A DNA stretch of 20,106 nt. Source: DUUI01 sp964345765 (GTDB taxonomy: Bacteria > Bacillota_I > Bacilli_A > Erysipelotrichales > Erysipelotrichaceae). Below, in pieces: positions 1 to 7,290 of the stretch; the first letter of the stretch is position 1; the number at the start of each line of letters is the position of its first letter. The stretch is taken from assembly GCA_964345765.1 (NCBI GenBank), contig CAYFSJ010000025.1, positions 1-20,106 on the forward strand, written 5' to 3'. The translations under genes and the position numbers were made by a program. The notes beneath the pieces were generated by a model that saw only the letters and a list, made by a program, of their open reading frames with translations, had not been told where the DNA came from and did no database searches.

Positions 1-668
1 ATGATGATCGCATTGTCCCCGATGAGGCGGAAGTATTTGACTTTAAACCTATTAAACTGGATAAGAATCAAATTATTAATTTGGTCATATTCTTAGGAAC
101 TGTTATTGCGATTGTCTTATCTGACTCTTTAGACTTTATTAATATTAGTTTGGGGATGATTGCTCTAACCGGTGCATTTTTAGCTATTATTGTTGGTCAT
201 ATTGAATTTGAAACAGTCCTTCAAGAAGTTGATTTAGATTCGTTCTTAATTTTAGGAGCATCCATTGGGTTTGCTGCTGCATTAGAGTATTCTAATTCGG
301 CTCAGTATGTCACTCATTTAATGCTTGATTTAATTGGACCTAACAATCCCTATCTCTTGTTTGTTTTAGTTGTTATTTTGACCAATGTCTTTACTCAGTT
401 TATGTCTAATACAGGTATTTCTGGGATGATGGTTTATATTGGTCTTACTTTGGCGACAGCACTTAATGTTAATCCGATGACTTTTATGGCGGCGATAGTC
501 TTTGGTGCTTCCATTAGTTTTGCGACACCATTAGCTTCTCCTTTAATGACTTTGGTATTTAAACCTGGAGGGTTCAAATTTAAGGATTACATTAAGTACT
601 CATTACCTTTTAATATCTTGTGTATTGTCGCAATTATATTCTTAATTCCAATCTTTTGGCCATTCTAA
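1..668 (+). CDS. SLC13/DASS-family anion permease, C-terminal part
   Basis: The frame is open from the left window edge (first full codon at 3) to TAA at 666-668, so this is the last ~221 residues of a larger protein. It is strongly hydrophobic, with about five or six membrane segments. The end shows the pattern of divalent anion:sodium symporter/SLC13 permeases: a conserved SNTGISG turn resembling the SN(N/T) substrate and sodium hairpin, then FATPLASPLMTLVFKPGG, where related permeases have ATP-xx-xxN-xxxx-xPGGY, followed by a last helix ending at IFWPF. The family moves dicarboxylates, sulfate or similar anions across the cytoplasmic membrane, usually with sodium. The stretch before codon 81 is charged (DEAEVFDFKPIK), suggesting a cytoplasmic loop or an internal TrkA-C-like insert, but too little is visible to say. 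The substrate cannot be told. The family call is fairly secure; the TTG at 81 is not the real start. Confidence 0.75.
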   Translation, partial: DDRIVPDEAEVFDFKPIKLDKNQIINLVIFLGTVIAIVLSDSLDFINISLGMIALTGAFLAIIVGHIEFETVLQEVDLDSFLILGASIGFAAALEYSNSAQYVTHLMLDLIGPNNPYLLFVLVVILTNVFTQFMSNTGISGMMVYIGLTLATALNVNPMTFMAAIVFGASISFATPLASPLMTLVFKPGGFKFKDYIKYSLPFNILCIVAIIFLIPIFWPF

Positions 669-983
669 TTAAAACGTTGAACTTTAAGTATAAATTTAAT
701 AGAAATACTTGTTGAGAAAGGGAACTGTTGCAGTTCCCGAATCAGTAATACTATTTTTGTCTAATATAATAGTTATCATGTTTTTAGTGTTTGGTTGTTC
801 CATCATCTGGTTAGCAATAAATTATGGATATCAAGGATAAGCTCTCAAATCAGTTGTTATCTTCCCTTATTCAATACATATTTTTTTATAATCTCTTTTA
901 GTTTCACCGTGTTGAGCGTTTTTGTATTTCTCTACAATATAGTTCAAACAAACATCATCGACTTAATAAAACAAGAGTAATGG
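669..983. other. Intergenic stretch, possibly decayed sequence
   Basis: These 315 bases hold no convincing gene. There is a perfect short hairpin at 720-738, a TATAAT at 765-770, and two tiny ORFs without ribosome sites: ATG at 778 gives 20 hydrophobic residues (MFLVFGCSIIWLAINYGYQG), and a TTG-started 61-codon frame runs 795-980 with one membrane-like segment. Neither has a Shine-Dalgarno sequence. The mixture of short membrane-like peptides in different frames could be the remains of a small membrane protein, but this is inference. Confidence 0.4.
720..738. terminator. Short perfect hairpin, possible terminator
   Basis: GGGAACTG and CAGTTCCC pair perfectly around a TTG loop. On the plus strand no T-run follows directly (a T5 comes about 15 bases later). 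On the minus strand the hairpin is followed by TTTCTC. It may end the upstream permease transcript or stop minus-strand transcripts from the hypothetical gene at 984-1301. It is weak as an intrinsic terminator in either direction. Confidence 0.35.
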
Positions 984-1301
984 TTAAATTTTAGACTGAC
1001 CGACAAATAACAAAACAGACTTAACAATGAGTTTTGAAACTTTAGAAAGTTCAATATGACAAATAAAAGGAATGGAATCGTTTAATACGCCTAAACAACT
1101 TCCATACTTACCATGAGAAATAGCCACTTCAATTTCAATCGAATCAACAGTTGTTAACTCAAATGGTGAATGGTTAATAAAAACATAGTCCTCATCTAAA
1201 TGATCAGGATTAATACAATCAGATAATAACTCAATTGTAAACTGCTCCATGAAATCATTTTTAGAAGAATTACCACAATGTTTGGAACGTTTAATATTCA
1301 T
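984..1301 (-). CDS. Hypothetical protein, 105 residues
   Basis: I do not recognise this protein. It reads as a soluble, acidic polypeptide with beta-strand-like stretches in the middle and end (DSIEIEVAISHGKYGS, SIPFICHIELSK), three cysteines, and no signal peptide. It is divergent from ispF. No Shine-Dalgarno sequence precedes the ATG at 1301-1299 or the second Met (residue 18). A TATACT lies only about 8 bases upstream of the first ATG, so any transcript from it would be nearly leaderless. The open frame is long for such AT-rich DNA and has no competing plus-strand ORF, which supports coding, but the missing ribosome site and lack of a recognisable family leave real doubt. It could also be an eroding gene. 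Confidence 0.45.
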   Translation of the reverse strand: MNIKRSKHCGNSSKNDFMEQFTIELLSDCINPDHLDEDYVFINHSPFELTTVDSIEIEVAISHGKYGSCLGVLNDSIPFICHIELSKVSKLIVKSVLLFVGQSKI

Positions 1302-1332
1302 GAGATAAGTATAACTTAATGCGCCTGTAAAG

Positions 1333-1341
1333 TGTTATAAT
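1333..1341 (+). promoter_or_regulatory. Extended -10 promoter of the ispF operon
   Basis: TATAAT at 1336-1341 is preceded by TGT, giving the extended TGnTATAAT form. The -35 region at 1313-1318 (AACTTA) is poor, as is common with extended -10 promoters. The distance to the GTG start of ispF is 23 bases, with AGGAG in between. Confidence 0.65.
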
Positions 1342-1364
1342 ATTAAAGGAGCAGGAGAATAATT

Positions 1365-1844
1365 GTGCGCATTGGACAATCAACTGATATACATCAGCTC
1401 TCAACTGATCGTCCCTTAATCTTAGGGGGCGTAAACATACCATCAGAAAAAGGATGTGTAGGACATTCTGACGCTGATGTTTTATGCCATGTGATAGCTG
1501 AAAGTATACTAGGAGCCTTAGCCTTAGGCGATTTAGGAAAACATTTTCCAGACACGGACCCTAAATATAAAGGCATTAGCTCAACTAAATTATTAAAACA
1601 TGTGGTTGAACTAATGAAATCAAAAGGATATAAGATAATCAATGCAGATAGTTTAGTCATTATCGAAAAACCTAAACTAGCTCCTTATTTACAACAGATG
1701 AAGGCTATTCTTTGTCCTATTTTAGAGATTGACTTTGACCAAATAAATATCAAAGCAACTCGAGGAGAAAAGATGGGATACATCGGTAGAGGAGAAGGAG
1801 TTATGGCACAATGTGTCATTTTATTGGAGGAAAACAATGAGTAA
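1365..1844 (+). CDS. ispF: 2-C-methyl-D-erythritol 2,4-cyclodiphosphate synthase
   Basis: This enzyme of the MEP isoprenoid pathway cyclises CDP-methylerythritol 2-phosphate to methylerythritol 2,4-cyclodiphosphate, releasing CMP. It is cytosolic and normally a zinc-dependent trimer. At 159 residues it has the family's usual length. The zinc ligands are visible as Asp8 and His10 (GQSTDIH) and His42; the HSDAD loop spans 34-38, and the closing ATRGEKMGYIGRGEG motif sits near the C-terminus. The common GHGFDVH opening is changed to GQSTDIH, with the metal ligands kept. The start is GTG at 1365, seven bases after AGGAG (1353-1357). It is the first gene of a tight operon and overlaps gltX by 8 bases. 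An ispF-gltX neighbourhood is also known in Bacillus, although there ispD lies upstream; ispD is not in this window. Confidence 0.95.
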   Translation: MRIGQSTDIHQLSTDRPLILGGVNIPSEKGCVGHSDADVLCHVIAESILGALALGDLGKHFPDTDPKYKGISSTKLLKHVVELMKSKGYKIINADSLVIIEKPKLAPYLQQMKAILCPILEIDFDQINIKATRGEKMGYIGRGEGVMAQCVILLEENNE

Positions 1845-3273
1845 AGTAAGAGTACGTTATGCACCAAGTCCAACAGGACATTTACATATAGGCGGAGCCA
1901 GAACCGCTCTTTTTAATTATCTATATGCTAAGCATCATGATGGCGATTTTGTATTAAGAATCGAAGATACAGACATCGCACGAAATGTTGAACATGGTGA
2001 ACTAAATCAAATAGAAGGCTTAGAATGGATGGGAGTCATCGCGGATGAATCCCCATTAAAACCAAAAGAAGAATATGCGCCATATCGTCAAATGGAACGC
2101 TTAGACATTTACAATAAGGTCGCACAAAAATTGTTGGACGATGGACACGCATATAAATGTTTCTGTACACCAGAAGAGTTGGAAGAAGATTATCAAAAAC
2201 AAAAAGATGCAGGCTATGCATCAACACGCTATAACTTAAAATGCTATCACTTAGACCCACATGAAGTAAAAGAAAAAGAAGAACAAGGCTTACCATATAC
2301 TATTCGTTTACATGTTCCAGAAGATGAAGTATATGAATTTGACGATATTATCAGAGGCCATGTCTCTTTTGAATCAAAAGATATGGGCGATTGGGTCATC
2401 GTCAAAGCCAACGGTATCCCAACCTATAACTTCGCAGTCGTCGTCGATGATCATACCATGGACATAACCCATGTGTTTAGAGGAGAAGAACATCTTTCAA
2501 ACACACCTAAACAAATGATGATCTATGATATGTTAGGATGGACACCTCCTCAATATGGCCATATGACCTTAATCGTCAATGAAGACCATAAAAAACTAAG
2601 TAAACGGGATGAAACCATCATGCAATTCATTGGACAATATAAAGATGCAGGTTATCTTCCAGAAGCTATGTTCAATTTCTTAGCATTATTAGGCTGGTCA
2701 CCAGAAGGGGAACAAGAAATCTTTAGTAAAGAAGAATTAATAGAAATCTTTGATGATCGACGTTTATCAAAATCACCATCCATGTTCGACAAGAGTAAAT
2801 TAACTTGGATCAATAAAGAATACATGAAGAAACTAAGTGACCAACAAATTCTAGACTTAGTCGGACCATATGTTTCTAACATCAATAAACCACAAGAATG
2901 GCTTGATCGTTTTGTTTTATTGTATCGAGACCAAATTGGTTATGCCCAAGACATTCAAAACTATGTTCATTTATTCTTAGAAGAACCTGAAATGACCCCA
3001 GAACTAGAAGAAGTTCTAAACTGGGAAACAACGCCAGTGGTGGCTCAAGTCATGTTAGAAAAACTACCAGAAGAATGGACATTAGAAAATATCAAGGAAG
3101 CATTTAACCAAGTTAAATCCACTTCGGGAGTGAAGGGTAAAAACCTCTTTATGGGCTTACGAGTTGTGACCTCTCATCAAAACCATGGTCCAGATTTAAT
3201 GAGTACCCTTTATTTACTAGGAAAAGACAAAATCAAACAAAGGTTAGAAGATTATGTCAACAAGCATCGCTAA
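1837..3273 (+). CDS. gltX: Glutamyl-tRNA synthetase
   Basis: This class I aminoacyl-tRNA synthetase charges tRNA-Glu and, in many Bacillota, also tRNA-Gln for later amidation. From ATG 1837 the product is 478 residues, typical of the family. The HIGH-type signature reads GHLHIGG (14-20) and the KMSKS-type loop reads KLSKR (253-257). A small zinc-site pattern is seen at CFC (108-110) with a further Cys136. The C-terminal anticodon-binding domain follows and ends in KQRLEDYVNKHR. I chose ATG 1837 because GGAGG (1826-1830) lies six bases before it and MSKVRVRYAPSPTGHLHIGG begins the domain exactly; the open frame extends upstream to 1813 but without a ribosome site. It overlaps ispF by 8 bases and the HD gene by 20, implying translational coupling. 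Confidence 0.97.
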   Translation: MSKVRVRYAPSPTGHLHIGGARTALFNYLYAKHHDGDFVLRIEDTDIARNVEHGELNQIEGLEWMGVIADESPLKPKEEYAPYRQMERLDIYNKVAQKLLDDGHAYKCFCTPEELEEDYQKQKDAGYASTRYNLKCYHLDPHEVKEKEEQGLPYTIRLHVPEDEVYEFDDIIRGHVSFESKDMGDWVIVKANGIPTYNFAVVVDDHTMDITHVFRGEEHLSNTPKQMMIYDMLGWTPPQYGHMTLIVNEDHKKLSKRDETIMQFIGQYKDAGYLPEAMFNFLALLGWSPEGEQEIFSKEELIEIFDDRRLSKSPSMFDKSKLTWINKEYMKKLSDQQILDLVGPYVSNINKPQEWLDRFVLLYRDQIGYAQDIQNYVHLFLEEPEMTPELEEVLNWETTPVVAQVMLEKLPEEWTLENIKEAFNQVKSTSGVKGKNLFMGLRVVTSHQNHGPDLMSTLYLLGKDKIKQRLEDYVNKHR

Positions 3274-4501
3274 ACAACTGAATGAAACAAAAGTATTAAG
3301 AGACCCAATCCATGAGTATGTCAGGATCTCAGATGAAGTGATTTGGAACTTAATCGACACAAAAGAATTTCAAAGACTTAAAAGAATCCATCAATTAGGT
3401 GGAACCTATCAAGTCTATCACGGGGCAGAACATTCTCGCTTTTCTCATTCACTAGGTGTTTATGAAATAGCCAACAGAATGATCAACGAAGTCGAAGGAC
3501 TCAAAGAGTTCCTCAGTGAATATGAACAAATTGCGCTTAAGTGTGCCGCATTATTACATGATGTAGGTCATGGACCCTTTAGTCATGCCTTTGAATCAGT
3601 CACTCAAGTTAATCATGAAGTTATGAGCATCGAAATTATTTTAGGCGATACTCAAGTCAATCAAGTTTTATCAACAGTAGATAAAAACCTAGCCAAAGAT
3701 GTGGCCAGTATTATTAATCATCAACATCCAAATAAGCTATTAACACAATTAGTATCAGCCCAAATGGATGCCGACAGAATGGATTATCTACTAAGAGATT
3801 CATTCTTTACAGGTGTCTCCTACGGACACTTTGACTTAGAACGAATTCTACGCACTATGCGAATTCATAATGGACGAGTCGTCGTCAAAGAATCTGGGAT
3901 TAATGCCGTAGAAGATTACATCATGGCCCGCTATCAAATGTACTGGCAAGTGTATTATCATCCTGTTTCTAGAGCGTTTGAGACAATGTTATCCAATACC
4001 TTTAGAGCCATTAAAGAAACCTATCAAGAAGATCCTCAATTTGTAGAGAAACATGTTAAATTCTTTATTCCATTCATTGATGGAGGTGTGGTAAGTGTTG
4101 ATGAACACCTATATTTAGATGAACCAACCTGTTTCTATGGTTTTAAAGTCTTAGCCAACCAGGATGAGCATCCAATCTTAAAAGATCTATCAAGACGATT
4201 ATTAGACCGTGATTTGTTTAAATACATCGACTATAGTGATCAAAAAATGGATCAAATTAAACGCTTATTAGTTGAGAAAGGTTATAACCCAAATTATTAC
4301 TGTGGTTCTGACACCATCTCACAACGTCCTTATATTCCATATCGAATGAACAACGAAGATAACTTAATTAGTATTTTAATGCGTGATCAACGAGTAGAAG
4401 AAATAAGTCGAGTCAGCCCAATTGTTTTGGCCATGGCTCAAGCCGATTTAAAAGAAGACAAAAAAATATTTTTTGTACAGGAGTTAATGAATGAACTATA
4501 A
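3254..4501 (+). CDS. HD-domain phosphohydrolase, YwfO/EF1143-like (dNTPase family)
   Basis: This is an HD-superfamily metal-dependent phosphohydrolase of the COG1078 type. The metal ligands are visible: His65 (SRFSHSLG), His102-Asp103 (LLHDVGHGPFSH) and an Asp in MDADRMDYLLRDS (171-183). The related Enterococcus protein EF1143 is a nucleotide-regulated deoxynucleoside triphosphate triphosphohydrolase, and Bacillus YwfO is the sequence relative, so hydrolysis of dNTP to nucleoside plus triphosphate is the best guess. At 415 residues it is close to YwfO length. The ATG at 3254 lies inside the end of gltX (20-base overlap) with only a weak AGG-type ribosome site, so translation is probably coupled. 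Its own 3' end overlaps the peptidase start by 11 bases. The link of a dNTPase with gltX and a peptidase is operon-level only; no pathway link is evident. Confidence 0.88.
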   Translation: MSTSIAKQLNETKVLRDPIHEYVRISDEVIWNLIDTKEFQRLKRIHQLGGTYQVYHGAEHSRFSHSLGVYEIANRMINEVEGLKEFLSEYEQIALKCAALLHDVGHGPFSHAFESVTQVNHEVMSIEIILGDTQVNQVLSTVDKNLAKDVASIINHQHPNKLLTQLVSAQMDADRMDYLLRDSFFTGVSYGHFDLERILRTMRIHNGRVVVKESGINAVEDYIMARYQMYWQVYYHPVSRAFETMLSNTFRAIKETYQEDPQFVEKHVKFFIPFIDGGVVSVDEHLYLDEPTCFYGFKVLANQDEHPILKDLSRRLLDRDLFKYIDYSDQKMDQIKRLLVEKGYNPNYYCGSDTISQRPYIPYRMNNEDNLISILMRDQRVEEISRVSPIVLAMAQADLKEDKKIFFVQELMNEL

Positions 4502-5720
4502 AAAAAGAAGAGAACAAGTATTTAATCAGTTAGAGAATAACGAGATGGCCATTGTCTTTGCTGGAAATCCAATTAGAAACTCTGCCGATAGTGAATATGA
4601 ATTTAACAGTCATCGTAACTACTATTACTTAACGGGTATCAACGAACCAAACGGTATCTTACTTTTAATTAAACGAGAAGATAAAAACATTGAACAATTA
4701 TTTATCCGCGATATTGAACCAGACAAAGAGAAATGGATTGGCCGCTTCATAAAACCTGCTTCAGCAAAACAAATTAGTCAAATTGAGTCGATACAGTTTA
4801 TCTCAAGCTTTAAACAAAGCTTTGAAATGTTATTATCTAGAACCCATATTGAAGCATTAGCCCTTGATTTTGATCGCCAACATATGGGCAGTCATAAACT
4901 TGAGTCTGAACTTTTCTTCCAAGAAGTTAGAGATTTGTATCCCGCATTAAAAGTGAAGAATCTTAACCCAATTATTAGTAAGTTAAGAACCATTAAAGAT
5001 GATGAAGAAATAAAAGCGATTAAAGAAGCAATCGAACTGACCAATCAAGCCATTGAGTTTGCCATCAAAAATATGAAACCAGGCATGATGGAATATGAAG
5101 TCATGGCTGATTATCTCTATGTCTTAAACAAGAATAATGCCACAGAAATGTTTGATACGATTATGGCAAGTGGAGAAAATGGTCCTATCCTTCATTATGT
5201 CAGCAATGATTCTAAACTTAATGACAATGAATTAGTCCTATTTGATTTAGGCGCTAAACTCAATCATTATGGTGCGGATATCTCTAGAACCTATCCAGTA
5301 AATGGAAAGTTCACAGAACGACAAAAAGAGTTATATCAAATTGTTCTAGATGCACATCATTTAGTCAACGAAAAAGCGAAACCAGGAGTAACTTTAAGAG
5401 AACTGAACCAAGTCGTGATCGATTTCTATAAAGTTAAACTTAAAGAAATTGGTTTAATAAACGAAGACTATGAAGTCTCCAAATATTATTATCACTCAGT
5501 CTCTCACTTTTTAGGACTCGATACCCATGATGTTGGTCAGATTATCGATGAACCATTAGTAGAGGGTCAAGTTATTACTAACGAACCTGGATTATACATC
5601 CAAGAAGAGAATATTGGTATTAGACTCGAGACCGATTTATTAATCACGAAAGATGGCAATGAGAATTTGGCACCTCAGATAAAAATTGAAATTAAAGACA
5701 TTGAAGAATTAATGAACTAG
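4491..5720 (+). CDS. M24-family Xaa-Pro aminopeptidase with AMP_N domain
   Basis: A 409-residue two-domain peptidase. Residues 1-150 match the creatinase-like aminopeptidase P N-domain (EFNSHRNYYYLTGINEPNG at 37-55); residues ~170-409 form the pita-bread M24 domain. All five dimetal ligands are present: Asp252 (FDLG), Asp263 (GADISRTYP), His339 (SVSHFLGLDTHD), Glu365 (TNEPGLYI) and Glu380 (GIRLETD). It removes the N-terminal residue ahead of proline in cytosolic peptides. AGGAG at 4479-4483 sits seven bases before ATG 4491; an ATG four bases earlier is in another frame. It is the last gene of the ispF operon, closed by the terminator at 5721. A second M24 enzyme lies at 7275-8324; the N-domain here is the aminopeptidase P type, whereas the later one is the shorter prolidase type. 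Confidence 0.93.
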   Translation: MNYKKRREQVFNQLENNEMAIVFAGNPIRNSADSEYEFNSHRNYYYLTGINEPNGILLLIKREDKNIEQLFIRDIEPDKEKWIGRFIKPASAKQISQIESIQFISSFKQSFEMLLSRTHIEALALDFDRQHMGSHKLESELFFQEVRDLYPALKVKNLNPIISKLRTIKDDEEIKAIKEAIELTNQAIEFAIKNMKPGMMEYEVMADYLYVLNKNNATEMFDTIMASGENGPILHYVSNDSKLNDNELVLFDLGAKLNHYGADISRTYPVNGKFTERQKELYQIVLDAHHLVNEKAKPGVTLRELNQVVIDFYKVKLKEIGLINEDYEVSKYYYHSVSHFLGLDTHDVGQIIDEPLVEGQVITNEPGLYIQEENIGIRLETDLLITKDGNENLAPQIKIEIKDIEELMN

Positions 5721-5744
5721 GAACACTCAAGCGAGTGTTCTTTT
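5721..5744 (+). terminator. Intrinsic terminator after the ispF operon
   Basis: GAACACTC (5721-5728) pairs with GAGTGTTC (5733-5740) around an AAGC loop and is followed by TTTT. It starts directly after the peptidase stop codon. Confidence 0.85.
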
Positions 5745-5822
5745 AATGTTTATAGTGTGACAATTTTTTTAACGTGTTGGTTGAAAAAGCAATAATCACT
5801 CTTTTATAGAATAATTTATAGG

Positions 5823-5841
5823 TTGATAATTAGATAATCAA
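5823..5841. promoter_or_regulatory. Imperfect palindrome upstream of the ywiB-rpoE promoter
   Basis: TTGAT (5823-5827) and ATCAA (5837-5841) form inverted ends around nine AT-rich bases, about 20 bases upstream of the -35 box. The ends equal FNR-type half sites, but the spacing (N9) is wrong for an FNR box (N4). It may be chance in AT-rich DNA. Confidence 0.2.
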
Positions 5842-5862
5842 ACTAAGAACGATAAAAAAGAC

Positions 5863-5890
5863 TTGACAATAGAGAATTTTGCCATATAAT
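5863..5890 (+). promoter_or_regulatory. Strong sigma-A promoter of ywiB-like/rpoE
   Basis: A perfect TTGACA (5863-5868) and a perfect TATAAT (5885-5890) are separated by 16 bases. Transcription should start near 5897, leaving a leader of only about 16 bases before the TTG start of the next gene. Confidence 0.9.
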
Positions 5891-5912
5891 GCAGGGGAAA
5901 GCGCGGTGATTA

Positions 5913-6275
5913 TTGGATAGAATGAGACTAAAAATAATTCAAATTAACGATTTACAAGAATCAACTATTCATAATCAAGGTGCAATCGAAAACAATTTAA
6001 ACGAGTTTAGAACTATTGAGAGTGGTCAATATTCTATCACTCTTTTAGAAAATGAGATGAAGTTTCGAATAGTAGATGATGAAAAAACAATTGAGACCTT
6101 GTTTACCCCTCATAAGATCACGCAAATGCTGATAAAAACAGAGTATGGGGAAACAAAGCTTGATGTTAAAACAACATTTTACGGCAAGAGCGAGTCTGAG
6201 ATTGAACTTAAATATCACTTATTAAGTCAAAGTCAGATTATTGATTCATTTCACTTCAAGTTTTTATTAAAATAG
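5913..6275 (+). CDS. DUF1934/YwiB-like beta-barrel protein
   Basis: A 120-residue protein with alternating beta strands (LNEFRTIESGQYSITLLENE, TIETLFTPHKITQMLIKTEYG) and a typical DUF1934 ending that returns to a strand (LSQSQIIDSFHFKFLLK). No enzymatic residues stand out; the family has a small calycin-like barrel fold and no firm function. It lies directly before rpoE, 16 bases apart, under one strong promoter; DUF1934 genes often sit near argS/rpoE in Bacillota, which supports the call. Start choice: with transcription beginning near 5897, the only usable ribosome sequence is GGTGAT (5905-5910), which aligned to AGGAGGTGAT puts the start optimally at TTG 5913. ATG 5922 (117 residues) is the alternative. 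The family call is moderately sure. Confidence 0.7.
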   Translation: MDRMRLKIIQINDLQESTIHNQGAIENNLNEFRTIESGQYSITLLENEMKFRIVDDEKTIETLFTPHKITQMLIKTEYGETKLDVKTTFYGKSESEIELKYHLLSQSQIIDSFHFKFLLK

Positions 6276-6291
6276 GGAGGGTGGATACAGA

Positions 6292-6633
6292 ATGCCAAAT
6301 AAATCATTACAAGATGTTGCCGAAAAGGTGATGAAAAAGAAGAAAAAACCAATAGATTTCAAAAAGCTATGGGTTGAAATATGTAAAGAACTCGATTTTA
6401 GTGAGATCGAACAAAAGAAAAAGATGGCCAAATTTTATAATTCAATGACTTTAGATTCTCGCTTTATTCAACTTGAGAAAAACCATTGGGATTTAAAATC
6501 TCGCCAATCATACGAAAAAATCAAAGTAAATGTTGAAACCTTTGATTTAGAAGAAGAGGAAGAACTGGAATTTGATGAATTCACTGAAGAACCTAATGAA
6601 TTATTTGATACAGCCAATCCAGAAGTATACTAA
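6292..6633 (+). CDS. rpoE: DNA-directed RNA polymerase delta subunit
   Basis: Delta is the Bacillota-specific accessory subunit that helps release core polymerase from DNA/RNA and tunes promoter selectivity. The first ~75 residues fit the HARE-HTH domain (SLQDVAEKVMKKKKKPIDFKKLW at the start, then MTLDSRFIQLEKNHWDLKSR). The lysine run at 15-19 resembles the basic patch known in delta. From ~81 an acidic tail follows (ETFDLEEEEELEFDEFTEE). At 113 residues it is much shorter than the ~170-residue Bacillus protein, because the acidic tail is only ~30 residues. AGGGAGG (6274-6280) precedes ATG 6292. It is second in a two-gene unit with the DUF1934 gene, and its stop codon lies inside the following terminator hairpin. 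Confidence 0.92.
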   Translation: MPNKSLQDVAEKVMKKKKKPIDFKKLWVEICKELDFSEIEQKKKMAKFYNSMTLDSRFIQLEKNHWDLKSRQSYEKIKVNVETFDLEEEEELEFDEFTEEPNELFDTANPEVY

Positions 6634-6653
6634 CACCCAATTTGGGTGTTTTT
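6632..6653 (+). terminator. Intrinsic terminator overlapping the rpoE stop codon
   Basis: AACACCCA (6632-6639) pairs with TGGGTGTT (6643-6650) around a three-base loop and runs into a T5 stretch (6649-6653). The next gene's ribosome site begins at 6658, so there is no room for a separate promoter; the acetyltransferase and pepQ genes must use readthrough or a promoter inside rpoE. Confidence 0.8.
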
Positions 6654-6669
6654 CGTTAGGAGAATGGAT

Positions 6670-7290
6670 ATGAACCAAAAAGATAGAATGTTAAAAGGCC
6701 TCCCCTATCTTGCTAGTGACCCACAATTAGTTGAACTTAGAGAAGCTTGTAAAGAAAAACTATATGAACTCAATCATTTAGTCCCGTCCAAAAGAACTCA
6801 GATACCAAAATTATTATCAAATTTGTTTAATCAAATCGGTGAAGAGAGTTGGATTGAACCACCCTTTCATTGTGATTATGGTTTCAATATAAAAATCGGC
6901 CATCATTTCTTCGCCAACTATAATCTAGTTATCTTAGATGTCGGACAAATAACCATTGGTAACAATGTCTTATTTGGACCAAATGTTTCTCTCTTAGCAG
7001 CAACCCATCCACTCCATCCAACTTCAAGAAACACCCAATTTGAAAGTGGTAGTCCCATCACTATTGGCGATAATTGTTGGATAGGTGGAAATGTTGTAAT
7101 CAACAATGGTGTAACCATTGGCGAAAACTGTGTCATTGGCTCAGGGAGTGTCCTCACAAAAGACATCCCAGCCAATAGTCTAGCCTATGGCAATCCATGT
7201 CGAGTAATCAGAGAAATAACCCAAGAAGATAAAGAATTTTATGATAAAAATAAGAAATTTGATGAGGAGGTTTTATGTTTAATCAAGTAA
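6670..7290 (+). CDS. Maltose/galactoside O-acetyltransferase-family protein
   Basis: A cytosolic acyltransferase of the LacA/Maa type that moves an acetyl group from acetyl-CoA to a sugar hydroxyl. Residues 5-55 match the family's N-terminal helical segment (MLKGLPYLASDPQLVELR). From ~70 to 180 the left-handed beta-helix hexapeptide repeats are visible (VGQITIGNNVLFGPNVSLLA, ITIGDNCWIGGNVVINNG). His113 in ATHPLHP is the expected catalytic base. It ends in the usual GNPCRVIR motif and helix. At 206 residues the length is typical; the natural sugar acceptor is unknown for most members. The start is ATG 6670, because AGGAG (6658-6662) lies seven bases before it; ATG 6664 is too close and the upstream GTG lies inside the terminator. 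It overlaps pepQ by 16 bases. Confidence 0.92.
   Translation: MNQKDRMLKGLPYLASDPQLVELREACKEKLYELNHLVPSKRTQIPKLLSNLFNQIGEESWIEPPFHCDYGFNIKIGHHFFANYNLVILDVGQITIGNNVLFGPNVSLLAATHPLHPTSRNTQFESGSPITIGDNCWIGGNVVINNGVTIGENCVIGSGSVLTKDIPANSLAYGNPCRVIREITQEDKEFYDKNKKFDEEVLCLIK

Noticed and set aside
795..980. TTG-started 61-codon ORF with one membrane-like segment
   Set aside because: It has no ribosome site or recognisable family, low-complexity hydrophobic content and a weak start codon. It is mentioned only within the intergenic description.
5823..5841. Second FNR box before ywiB-rpoE
   Set aside because: The half sites match, but they are nine bases apart instead of four, and the inner bases are not symmetric. 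It is kept only as a low-confidence palindrome.
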